A stretch of DNA of 64,000 nucleotides. It comes from Pseudomonas wuhanensis. GTDB taxonomy: Bacteria; Pseudomonadota; Gammaproteobacteria; Pseudomonadales; Pseudomonadaceae. Each line of letters opens with the position of its first letter. Position 1 is the first letter of the stretch. A program made the position numbers and the translations under genes. The DNA is taken from assembly GCF_030687395.1 (NCBI RefSeq), contig NZ_CP117430.1, forward strand, positions 1,984,001 to 2,048,000, given 5' to 3'. The notes under the pieces were generated by a model. It worked only from the letters and a program-made list of their open reading frames with translations, was not told the origin of the DNA and searched no databases. Shown here piece after piece: positions 28,358 through 35,212 of the stretch.

Positions 28358-29494
28358 CTATTGTTCGACGTTACGACTGTGCCGGTAATCGCTGACGGCC
28401 TCGTACACCGCTTTGCGCAACCGGTTGATCCCGCCAATCGGCCTATGGGCCTCAAGCCCGAACCATGGATTGAACGATAGATTGTCGCATTGCAGGTTCA
28501 GCGCCGGGGTGTCGAAATCCTGGGCAGGCAGTTTGATTCGGGCCACGGTTTCGAAGGGCGCGTCGCTTTCGCTCCACTCGATACTGGTGTCTTCGATCGG
28601 CATGTACTTGCCCGCGTCCTGACGCTGGATCTGCAAGACGAAACACGCCGGCACCCGATCGGTCGACAGCTGCTGGTTCAGCGCACTGCGCAGGAAGTTC
28701 GGCAGGTTTTGATTTTGCGTGGGTAGCACGTAAGCCGGGCAGCTATCAGGATCCGGCATCACCCGGAATTTGGCGTTGGCTTCACCAAACTTGTACGGCG
28801 AAACCGAAAAGTAAGTGGTCTGCGTCGGGCTTGCCGGGGCAGGGGAGAGCGTCGCCAGCGCAATAAACAGATGGCGAACCTGCCAGGTGCGCGGGTCCCA
28901 GCCCGGGAAGAACGCCATCGCCTTTTTGCCATCAGCCTGAGCGGCCACATTCTGACGATACTCCGCGACATCGCTGACAAAGAAGTTAGGATGGTTGAAC
29001 ATCACGAAATCCTGTTCGTTGCGCCCTTGTCGGTCACTCAGCAACTGTTTACCAGGCACATCGAACAGTTTGATCGCCATGCCCCGAGCATCGCGGATGC
29101 TGTCGAACTGCGGATACGCATTGCCATTGGACAGCCGTATCGTCGCTTGCCAGGTTTTGCCGGGCTCGCTGAACACGCCTTGACGTAACGCCACCGCCAG
29201 ATCCGGCAGCACCTGAACCTCGGCCTTTACGCAGCCATGGGCCTTGGCATGGGCATCGCGCAGGTAGCGGGTACTTTCGCGGTGTTGATCGACGATACGC
29301 ACGGCCGTCTGGATGATGTCCTGGGTCATTGCCGCTTCGCCGTCCGGAATCAGTTCTTCAGCCGATACCGGGCCGCGATGCTGCCAGGCGGACCAGGCCA
29401 TGATCAGCGCCCAGCCGAGCAGGCCCAGACCCAGCAACCACAGCAGGGTTTTGCCGAGGAAGGCGCCCAGGCGCAACCAGAGAGTGATCAGCAT
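28358..29494 (-). CDS. Membrane-anchored catalase-like haem protein
   Basis: 378 residues. One N-terminal membrane segment (TLLWLLGLGLLGWALIMAW) is followed by a reduced catalase fold. Visible are the distal-His region (RDAHAKAHGCVKAEVQVLPD), GVFSEPGKTWQATIRLSNG, RGMAIKLFDVPG and the C-terminal SFNPWFGLEAHRPIGGINRL. It is shorter than true catalases (about 480 or more residues) and belongs to the 'catalase family' with mini-catalases and allene-oxide-synthase-like enzymes. It follows the di-haem cytochrome gene by 3 nt, its AAGGA lying inside that gene's end, so the two are translated together. Likely a periplasmic haem enzyme acting on peroxides, perhaps lipid hydroperoxides; the substrate is inferred. 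Confidence 0.82.
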   Translation of the reverse strand: MLITLWLRLGAFLGKTLLWLLGLGLLGWALIMAWSAWQHRGPVSAEELIPDGEAAMTQDIIQTAVRIVDQHRESTRYLRDAHAKAHGCVKAEVQVLPDLAVALRQGVFSEPGKTWQATIRLSNGNAYPQFDSIRDARGMAIKLFDVPGKQLLSDRQGRNEQDFVMFNHPNFFVSDVAEYRQNVAAQADGKKAMAFFPGWDPRTWQVRHLFIALATLSPAPASPTQTTYFSVSPYKFGEANAKFRVMPDPDSCPAYVLPTQNQNLPNFLRSALNQQLSTDRVPACFVLQIQRQDAGKYMPIEDTSIEWSESDAPFETVARIKLPAQDFDTPALNLQCDNLSFNPWFGLEAHRPIGGINRLRKAVYEAVSDYRHSRNVEQ

Positions 29495-29497
29495 GGG

Positions 29498-31348
29498 TCA
29501 ATCCTTTTGACTGAGAAGGCGGTCTGGCAATTGCGACTCCATCGGGCCGCCCAATACTTTCAGGTATTCCAGCAGCGCCCAGCGTTCCTCCGGTTGCAGC
29601 AGGCGACCAATGACGCCGTTCCCGCGCTCGCCTGCGCGGAACTCGTGGCCGCTGTTGTGATTGCCGGTGATGCGCGTGTCGAACACAAAACCGTTGGTGA
29701 AGGCTTCGGTGCGATAACCCAAATGTTTGGGGTCGTATTCGAAGGTGCCTTTGTAGAACGTGGTGGCGCGTTCGTTCTGGGGCGAGAGCAGTTGATAAAT
29801 GCTCGGTACCGAACCGTTGTGCAAAAACGGCGGCGTGGCCCAGACGCCCGCCAGTGGTCGGGCTTTGTAGCTGCGCAACTCTTGAACGCCGATCGGCAGG
29901 CCGAATCCGTCCAGGTTCGGGCGCTCTGCGGGTGTCACATTGGCTTTGCGGTAGGCTTGGTTGCCCACGAAAGCAGTGACATAAGCGAGCCCCTTGGCCA
30001 CGGACAATTGGCTCATATCCAAGGGTTCTGTGGGTTTGGGATGCAGTTGTACATCCAGTTGCGCAAGCTCTGCCGGATCCCACTGCAAGGCCGTCAGATC
30101 GAAGCGATGGTCGGCAATGTTGTTGGCGGCGCCGGGGTCTGTGCCAATCACCTCCACAGGCAGTAATTTCAGATGTTGCACGGGTCTGCTGTCGCTTTGG
30201 GTGACGCGGGGGACATGACACCCGGCGCAGTTTTCAGCGAACAGTTCGCGGCCTTTTGCGGCCAGGGGTTTGTCGATGTTGCCCAACAGGGCTTCCGGCC
30301 AGGCAGGCGGTTTGAGTCGTTGCAGGGTTTCTTCGATCCGGTGCAGATCGCGCACCCGGACGCTGGACGGGTAGCGGTCGTCGCCCTTGAGCGGCTGCCC
30401 GCTGCTGTCGAAGAAATTCAGCGTGGCGCCCACACCCAAGGCTTCGCCGATATTACGGGCCATCGGTTGCTGCGCCGAACCGTTCCACTGCACCCAGTCG
30501 AAGGTCCACATGTCCCACAGTTGCGGGTAGTCCACCGGAGCGTTAGCCACGCGGTAGTTGGCGGGTGAAATCGCGTCGCCGAAGCTGGCGTTGGCAATTC
30601 GCCCGAAGGCATCGGTGCGGCCGGGGCCTTCTTCGGTGGGGTAGAGGCCGCGATGGGTATCGTTCCAGGCCACTTTCAAGAAGGTATCGAGTGAGACTTT
30701 AAAATCCTGGCGTAGTTGCTGATGCCGCGCGTCGTAGTCCTGACCCAGAACGTTGCGGGCGAAGCGTTCGAATTTCCAGGGGTTGTAGTAAGTCGAGGCG
30801 AGGCTGGCCACCAGTGCCTGGCCGAAGCTGCCGCCACGCAGGGTCGGAACGCTGGACGGCAATACATGCTGGGCCGAGCCACCGTCGATGCGCACGGCTT
30901 GGCCATTGAAGCGCAATTCGCCGGTGTGGCAGGCGGCGCAAGTGATGTCCAGAAACTCGTCCTGGCTGCCGGGGTTTTGATGACGGGCAAAACCGACGGG
31001 CAGGTTACCAGGGTTGTTCGGCGTGGCTTTCTGGCTCGGGTCGATCAGAAAACCAAAGCGTGCGAGGTATTCGGGAGCGGCGAATCGGCGCTGCGAGAAG
31101 GGCAGTTCCAGGGCGTTGAACCAGTCATAGCGCAAGCCTTTGACTTGGGTACCCTGAGGCGTGAAGTAGTAAGCCTGGCGGTCAGCGGCGCTCCATTGCT
31201 CCAGGTAATTCACCTGTTGCGCCGGTGACCAGGCTGGCAATTTCGGGTTGGCGACATAGTACAGCACCACGGCGAGGCCAAGCCCCAGCAGTACTGCGAT
31301 CAGAATCAGCAAGCGGATTATGAGGCGCACGATAAACATCCTTGTCAA
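29498..31348 (-). CDS. Di-haem cytochrome c peroxidase-like / RoxA-like protein
   Basis: 616 residues. An N-terminal membrane anchor (IIRLLILIAVLLGLGLAVVL) is followed by a periplasmic part with two haem-c sites: CAACH (Cys137-His141) and CAGCH (about residues 373-377). The length is larger than that of classic di-haem peroxidases (about 320-350) and nearer to RoxA-type dioxygenases and the 'di-heme-cytochrome C peroxidase' family. PPFLHNGSVPSIYQLLSP is the conserved C-terminal signature of the MauG/CcpA superfamily. It is the first gene of a two-gene operon with the membrane-bound catalase-like protein. Role inferred: periplasmic oxidation or peroxide chemistry. Confidence 0.82.
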   Translation of the reverse strand: MTRMFIVRLIIRLLILIAVLLGLGLAVVLYYVANPKLPAWSPAQQVNYLEQWSAADRQAYYFTPQGTQVKGLRYDWFNALELPFSQRRFAAPEYLARFGFLIDPSQKATPNNPGNLPVGFARHQNPGSQDEFLDITCAACHTGELRFNGQAVRIDGGSAQHVLPSSVPTLRGGSFGQALVASLASTYYNPWKFERFARNVLGQDYDARHQQLRQDFKVSLDTFLKVAWNDTHRGLYPTEEGPGRTDAFGRIANASFGDAISPANYRVANAPVDYPQLWDMWTFDWVQWNGSAQQPMARNIGEALGVGATLNFFDSSGQPLKGDDRYPSSVRVRDLHRIEETLQRLKPPAWPEALLGNIDKPLAAKGRELFAENCAGCHVPRVTQSDSRPVQHLKLLPVEVIGTDPGAANNIADHRFDLTALQWDPAELAQLDVQLHPKPTEPLDMSQLSVAKGLAYVTAFVGNQAYRKANVTPAERPNLDGFGLPIGVQELRSYKARPLAGVWATPPFLHNGSVPSIYQLLSPQNERATTFYKGTFEYDPKHLGYRTEAFTNGFVFDTRITGNHNSGHEFRAGERGNGVIGRLLQPEERWALLEYLKVLGGPMESQLPDRLLSQKD

Positions 31349-31599
31349 TTTGTAGCTCTCTTATGCCTCAGCTGACGAGGTGCGGCAAGAGGCCATTACG
31401 CCAGAGGCTGTGGGAACGGGTCCTTGAGTCTGTAAGAGCCAAATGACAGAAGCTTCATCCTTCTATGGCCGAAATGCGTTTAAACACCTGAACTTATCAG
31501 ACGTTTCCTGCTCTCATGCCGGTAGCCATTGGTCGTGGCGGCCTGATAAGCTCGCGGCTTTACTCGATTGCCCTTTAGGCGCATGAACAAGGAAATAGC

Positions 31600-32313
31600 A
31601 TGAAACAGCATCGGTTGGCGGCGGCGGTGGCCCTGGTTGGCCTGGTACTTGCGGGTTGTGATTCGCAGACCAGCGTAGAGCTGAAAACCCCGGCGCAAAA
31701 AGCTTCCTACGGTATCGGTCTGAACATGGGCAAAAGCCTGGCTCAGGAAGGCATGGATGACCTGGATTCCAAAGCGGTAGCCCAGGGCATCGAAGATGCC
31801 GTCGGCAAGAAAGAACAGAAGCTGAAAGATGAAGAGTTGGTTGAAGCCTTCGCCGCACTGCAAAAGCGTGCTGAAGAGCGTTTGGCCAAGATGAGCGAAG
31901 AGTCGGCAACTGCTGGCAAGAAGTTCCTTGAAGAAAACGGCAAGAAAGCGGGTGTCGTCACCACGGCTTCCGGCCTGCAGTACGAAGTGGTCCAGAAGGC
32001 GGATGGCGCACAGCCTAAGCCTACCGACGTAGTGACTGTTCACTACACTGGCAAACTGACCAATGGCACCGTTTTCGACAGTTCCGTCGAGCGCGGCAGC
32101 CCGATCGATCTGCCAGTCAGCGGTGTGATTCCGGGTTGGGTCGAAGGCCTGCAACTGATGCACGTTGGCGAGAAGTACAAACTGTACATCCCTAGCGAAC
32201 TGGCTTACGGCGCCCAAAGCCCGAGCCCGGCGATTCCAGCCAACTCGGTGCTGGTATTTGACCTGGAGCTGCTGGGCATCAAGGATCCAGCCAAACAAGA
32301 CGCCACCAAGTAA
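31600..32313 (+). CDS. FKBP-type peptidyl-prolyl isomerase, lipoprotein
   Basis: 237 residues. A lipoprotein signal with lipobox LVLAGC puts the acylated Cys near residue 20. The N-terminal helical dimerisation domain (KASYGIGLNMGKSLAQEG) is followed by an FKBP domain of about residues 125-228 with VTVHYTGKLTNGTVFDSS, VIPGWVEGLQLMHVGEKY and YIPSELAYG. This is the FkpA/Mip architecture: a homodimeric chaperone and prolyl isomerase in the envelope. Monocistronic, with a terminator 18 nt after the stop. Confidence 0.9.
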   Translation: MKQHRLAAAVALVGLVLAGCDSQTSVELKTPAQKASYGIGLNMGKSLAQEGMDDLDSKAVAQGIEDAVGKKEQKLKDEELVEAFAALQKRAEERLAKMSEESATAGKKFLEENGKKAGVVTTASGLQYEVVQKADGAQPKPTDVVTVHYTGKLTNGTVFDSSVERGSPIDLPVSGVIPGWVEGLQLMHVGEKYKLYIPSELAYGAQSPSPAIPANSVLVFDLELLGIKDPAKQDATK

Positions 32314-32331
32314 TCCGCGTCTGCTCGAAAA

Positions 32332-32361
32332 AACAACGCCTCGCTTATGCGGGGCGTTGTT
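32332..32361 (+). terminator. Stem-loop terminator after the FKBP gene
   Basis: AACAACGCC-TCGC / GCGG-GGCGTTGTT, a 13-bp stem around TTAT with one G-T pair. The A-run before it and weak T-run after it suggest it may work in both directions. Confidence 0.6.
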
Positions 32362-32565
32362 GCATCTGGAGTTCGTTGAAGGTAAACAAAACGAACGGAT
32401 GCGGTACGCTGGAGTCATAGCCAGTGACAGTGCCCGAGCTAGACGTACCGGCGCGCCAAGTCAATGAAATCTTGGGTTTTTTTATGTGAGTAAAAAACGC
32501 CCGATCTGAGTCAGACCCTTATGAAACGGGGCTTTCAGCGATGAAATGCAGCTCTGTTCACAAGG

Positions 32566-32588
32566 TTATCCACAATTTGTGTGGATAA
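32566..32588. promoter_or_regulatory. Two consensus DnaA boxes, inverted
   Basis: TTATCCACA (32566-32574) and its inverse TGTGGATAA (32580-32588), 5 nt apart, ending 20 nt before the start of the YkvA-like gene. Both match the DnaA box perfectly. There is no cluster of further boxes, so this is a regulatory or titration site, not a replication origin. Confidence 0.6.
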
Positions 32589-32608
32589 CATTTCAGCGGG
32601 AGGAAAAG

Positions 32609-33064
32609 ATGAAAATGCCCTGGAATTTCGCTCGTTTCCTGCCACTGGCCGGGCGTCTGCTCGCCCGTGGCCGTTTGCCGACCCTGCTGTTTGCTGTTGC
32701 CAGCAAAGGTGCCAGCCAGGGTAATCGTCTGGGCAAGCTCAAAGACGATCTGCGGCTGTTGCAGGCACTCTGCCTGGCCTACTGGCGTGGCGAATACCGG
32801 GCCATCAGCCCGAAAGCATTGGTCTCGGTGGTGGCCGGCCTGATGTATTTCCTGAGCCCGGTCGATGCCATCCCGGATTTCATTCCGGTATTCGGCATGC
32901 TCGACGACATTGCCGTGCTGGCCTGGTTGATGAAAGTCCTCGATGACGAACTCAACGCCTTCCGTGCCTGGCGCAAGCGTCAGTTGCCGGAAAAGCTCGC
33001 AGTGGTCGAACGCCTGCCTGATACCCCGGAACAACTGCAACTTCAGGGCCCGAAAAAAACCTGA
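32609..33064 (+). CDS. YkvA-like DUF1232 protein
   Basis: 151 residues from ATG 32609, behind GGGAGG; an in-frame ATG at 32546 is rejected because it would read through the DnaA-box palindrome. The DUF1232 core is AVAGLMYFLSPVDAIPDFIP in form (here VVAGLMYFLSPVDAIPDFIP), GMLDDIAVLAWLMKVLDDEL, with one or two membrane-associated helices. The family's function is unknown. The pair of DnaA boxes immediately upstream is the odd feature. Confidence 0.8.
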   Translation: MKMPWNFARFLPLAGRLLARGRLPTLLFAVASKGASQGNRLGKLKDDLRLLQALCLAYWRGEYRAISPKALVSVVAGLMYFLSPVDAIPDFIPVFGMLDDIAVLAWLMKVLDDELNAFRAWRKRQLPEKLAVVERLPDTPEQLQLQGPKKT

Positions 33065-33175
33065 ACCGATTCAGGATCATCCATATTCATACCCCCGCGA
33101 CCTTGGCCGCTGTTAGGATTACACTTCTAGGGAAAAGCGCCGACTCGCTAAGTGTCGTTGTCCTACGGGGTAGTC

Positions 33176-33517
33176 ATGGATATTCAGATAATTACACGCG
33201 AAGGCGAACCCGAATATGCGGTTCTGCCATGGGCTCAGTATCAGGCTCTACTGAAAGCAGCAGGCATCAAGCAACAACCACCGCGTGACGCCAAAGTGCC
33301 TCCCGCGGCGGCACCAGACCAGATTCTTCCGGGTCTGGATCAACTACGCAATTTGCGCGAAGGGAAGGGCATCGCCATTGAGGCGCTGGCCCGCACGGTA
33401 GGCATCAGCCCGTCATATCTCGCCTTGATCGAAAGCGGTGAGCGTCAACCCGACGCTGCTATTCGCCGCAGCCTCGCCTGGGAATTGACGGTGCCAGGAT
33501 GGAGGGATGAATCGTGA
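33176..33517 (+). CDS. Helix-turn-helix regulator with Phd/antitoxin-like N-terminus
   Basis: 113 residues from ATG 33176 (MDIQIITREGEPEYAVLPW). The first ~35 residues (GEPEYAVLPWAQYQALLKAA) look like the N-terminus of Phd/YefM or RelB-type antitoxin proteins. After a Pro/Ala linker comes an XRE helix-turn-helix: LRNLREGKGIAIEALARTVG, ISPSYLALIESGERQPD. The next gene overlaps its end by 4 nt (GTGA). A small DNA-binding protein; an antitoxin-like role is possible, but the downstream protein is not a known toxin. Confidence 0.75.
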   Translation: MDIQIITREGEPEYAVLPWAQYQALLKAAGIKQQPPRDAKVPPAAAPDQILPGLDQLRNLREGKGIAIEALARTVGISPSYLALIESGERQPDAAIRRSLAWELTVPGWRDES

Positions 33518-33885
33518 GCGTACGCATCAGTCGTCAACATTGGGATGGATTGCTGGGGGAGCTGGATCAGGCGCGCCGTCAGCGCCATCTTTTGACTTAT
33601 CGGGCGTTGCTGGAGCGTTTGCAGCTACCCACGCCCGCCATGCAAACCTTGACCGCAGCCCTTGAGCACCTGGCCGCGCTGGATGCCAGAGCCGAGCAGC
33701 CGTTGCGCAGCTCGTTGGTGATCAGCCAGGGCGCCAGCCGCTTGCCGCGCACCGGCTTCTTCGAATGCGTCGAGCGCCTCGGGCGCTTCTCCGGACCGTC
33801 CGATGGCGTGGCTGCCGCGTCCTGGCATGCCTCGGAAGTGGTGCGGGTGTTCGAATACGAGTACCCCGAGTCGGCGGAAGCCTGA
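33514..33885 (+). CDS. Conserved hypothetical protein
   Basis: 123 residues with GTG start overlapping the HTH gene by 4 nt, so translationally coupled. Alpha-helical start (HWDGLLGELDQARRQRHLLT), no membrane segment or signal. GASRLPRTGFFECVERLGRF and ASWHASEVVRVFEYEYPESA near the end. I do not recognise a family. It sits between an HTH regulator and a Sel1 protein; the next GTG start follows its stop directly. Confidence 0.65.
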   Translation: MSVRISRQHWDGLLGELDQARRQRHLLTYRALLERLQLPTPAMQTLTAALEHLAALDARAEQPLRSSLVISQGASRLPRTGFFECVERLGRFSGPSDGVAAASWHASEVVRVFEYEYPESAEA

Positions 33886-34293
33886 GTGTTCCTGCGACTC
33901 AAGGCGCGGGCCGGTTACTGGCTGGCCCGCCGGTTGTTCCACTGGTCGTGGTTTGTGCGTCAGCCGCGAGGCTGGAGTTGGCTCGAGGGCCAGTTCGCGC
34001 GTATGGCGAACCTGGGTGATGTCGGCGCCCAGAGCTTCTACGGCCACATCCTGACCTTTCGCGGTGTCGGTCTTGGGGCTCGCGAGGAGGGGGTGCGATT
34101 ACTGCGCCTGGCCGCGTTGGCGGGGGATGGCAAGGCGGCCTATCAGGTTGGCGTGATCAGCCTGGCGGGGACGCCGAGCAAGGCGCCGGATCCGGTGGAA
34201 GCAGCTCGCTGGTGGGAAATGGCGGCGAAGGCCGGGCATCCGCTGGCCGAAATCAAATTGAAAGAGTTGGCGTCTCGTGGTTCTGTAGATTAA
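33886..34293 (+). CDS. Sel1-repeat protein
   Basis: 135 residues with a GTG start directly after the previous stop. Two to three Sel1-like repeats: ARMANLGDVGAQSFYGHIL, GVRLLRLAALAGDGKAAYQV, AARWWEMAAKAGHPLAEIKL. These helical repeats mediate protein contacts. No signal peptide. Third gene of the HTH-hypothetical-Sel1 operon, closed by a terminator. In relatives I would expect the EAL/GGDEF gene to follow next; here about 4.8 kb intervenes. Confidence 0.8.
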   Translation: MFLRLKARAGYWLARRLFHWSWFVRQPRGWSWLEGQFARMANLGDVGAQSFYGHILTFRGVGLGAREEGVRLLRLAALAGDGKAAYQVGVISLAGTPSKAPDPVEAARWWEMAAKAGHPLAEIKLKELASRGSVD

Positions 34294-34316
34294 ACCAATT
34301 GCATGTCTGACAAACG

Positions 34317-34357
34317 AACGTGGCGTGAGGGGAACCTCCCGCCACGTTTGCGTTTTT
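34317..34357 (+). terminator. Rho-independent terminator
   Basis: AACGTGGCG / CGCCACGTT, 9-bp stem, followed by TGCGTTTTT. Ends the HTH-hypothetical-Sel1 operon. Confidence 0.75.
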
Positions 34358-34673
34358 GCCTTCTTGTTGATTAATGGAGTGATCATTAGCGAATCGCCCT
34401 ACATCAACATCATCCTTTCCCGACTTCTTTCCTGATTGATCCCCCGCAAAGTCTCGCGCGTTTATTGCCGGGCAGATCCATCGGAGATTTCGGCGCATCA
34501 AGCGCCACCAGTTCGGCGTTTTTTATCGTCTGTGTTTTATGGTAGCTGTGCGCGGGGCGCTTTCGAGTGCGCCGGGTGCCTAACGTCCCGGTCTTCCACA
34601 CTTGCGTACAGCCGCCACCTATTGCGTGGAAGTGATTTCTGGCAGCTCCGATCCATACGTTAGGAATCAAACA

Positions 34674-34873
34674 ATGACAGCAATTACCCCTGATCCACCC
34701 TACGAAAATCCAACTCCCCACCCCAAAAACTGCTTCATGGCGCTCACCAGCAACTGCACCGACATGCCCACGCTGTTTGTCGATACCCACGCGCCACTCG
34801 ATATTTTGACCGACGCTGCCAGCTATCGAATTCGCGCCGTCACAAAGGTACTTGAGAACCTGTCCATGCGCGG
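34674..34873 (+). pseudogene. DUF3077/DUF6124-like gene, 3' end lost
   Basis: From ATG 34674 (AGGAA site) the frame gives MTAITPDPPYENPTPHPKNC, then TLFVDTHAPLDILTDAASYR and KVLENLSMRG. This resembles the small DUF3077/DUF6124 proteins common in Pseudomonas (pattern LFxV...LxxAxxxL). At 34874 the coding sequence runs without a stop into a fragment of the EAL/GGDEF gene read in antisense, so the natural C-terminus has been replaced. The frame stays open by chance to 35231. The family call rests on pattern only. Confidence 0.45.
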
Positions 34874-34950
34874 CCCCGGCACATTCTTCGTGTGGTGTTT
34901 GGCCTGTGATGCCATCTCTGCCAATTGGCTAGCATCGAATTGTCCGCAGG
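34874..34950 (-). pseudogene. 77-bp fragment of the EAL/GGDEF gene (left direct repeat)
   Basis: Matches 39152-39228 in the same orientation at 73 of 77 positions. On the minus strand it encodes CGQFDASQLAEMASQAKHH, against CGQLDASQLAEMASQAKHH in the intact gene. Homology stops abruptly on both sides: at the left it abuts the truncated DUF3077-like gene, at the right a hairpin element. It is a displaced piece of the 3' coding end of that gene. Confidence 0.9.
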
Positions 34951-34961
34951 ACTGGATGGGC

Positions 34962-35007
34962 AAGGGGACTGATATTTTTGAAGGAAACAAATCAGTCCCC
35001 TTTTTTT
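34962..35007 (+). repeat. GGGGACTGAT hairpin with T-run
   Basis: Perfect 12-bp arms AAGGGGACTGAT / ATCAGTCCCCTT around a 17-nt AT-rich loop, then seven T. It can act as a terminator for either side. A similar phrase, AGTGGGCAGATTTATTTTCC, lies at 37224-37243 beyond the PHA synthase gene. The pattern is like a short dispersed element of gamma-proteobacteria that I know as GGGGACAGATTTATTTTC; its mobility is unproven here. The rest of the gap to 35212 holds no gene I can support. Confidence 0.55.
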
Positions 35008-35212
35008 CACACTTTTTTCCGCAAAAGCTTTTCCGATCTTCACGCGGATGCGAGACGTTGGCCACCGCAGCAACCTTCAAGCCTGATCTTCAGCCATCTA
35101 CCATCGATCATGACGAGACTCACGGGGCGCACCGCTCGGTCGATCCTCACCTGGGTAAAGCGCTGAAACCCACGGGGTGGCGTGGGGTCAGCTCGAGGAA
35201 GAGATGGCAGCC

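Noticed and set aside
32566..32588. DnaA boxes as a sign of a replication origin
   Set aside because: Only two boxes, no AT-rich unwinding region with further boxes, and none of dnaA, dnaN, gidA or rpmH nearby.
34410..34790. 126-codon minus-strand frame before the GGDEF fragment
   Set aside because: No family resemblance. It opposes the DUF3077-like gene, which has the better ribosome site; left unannotated.
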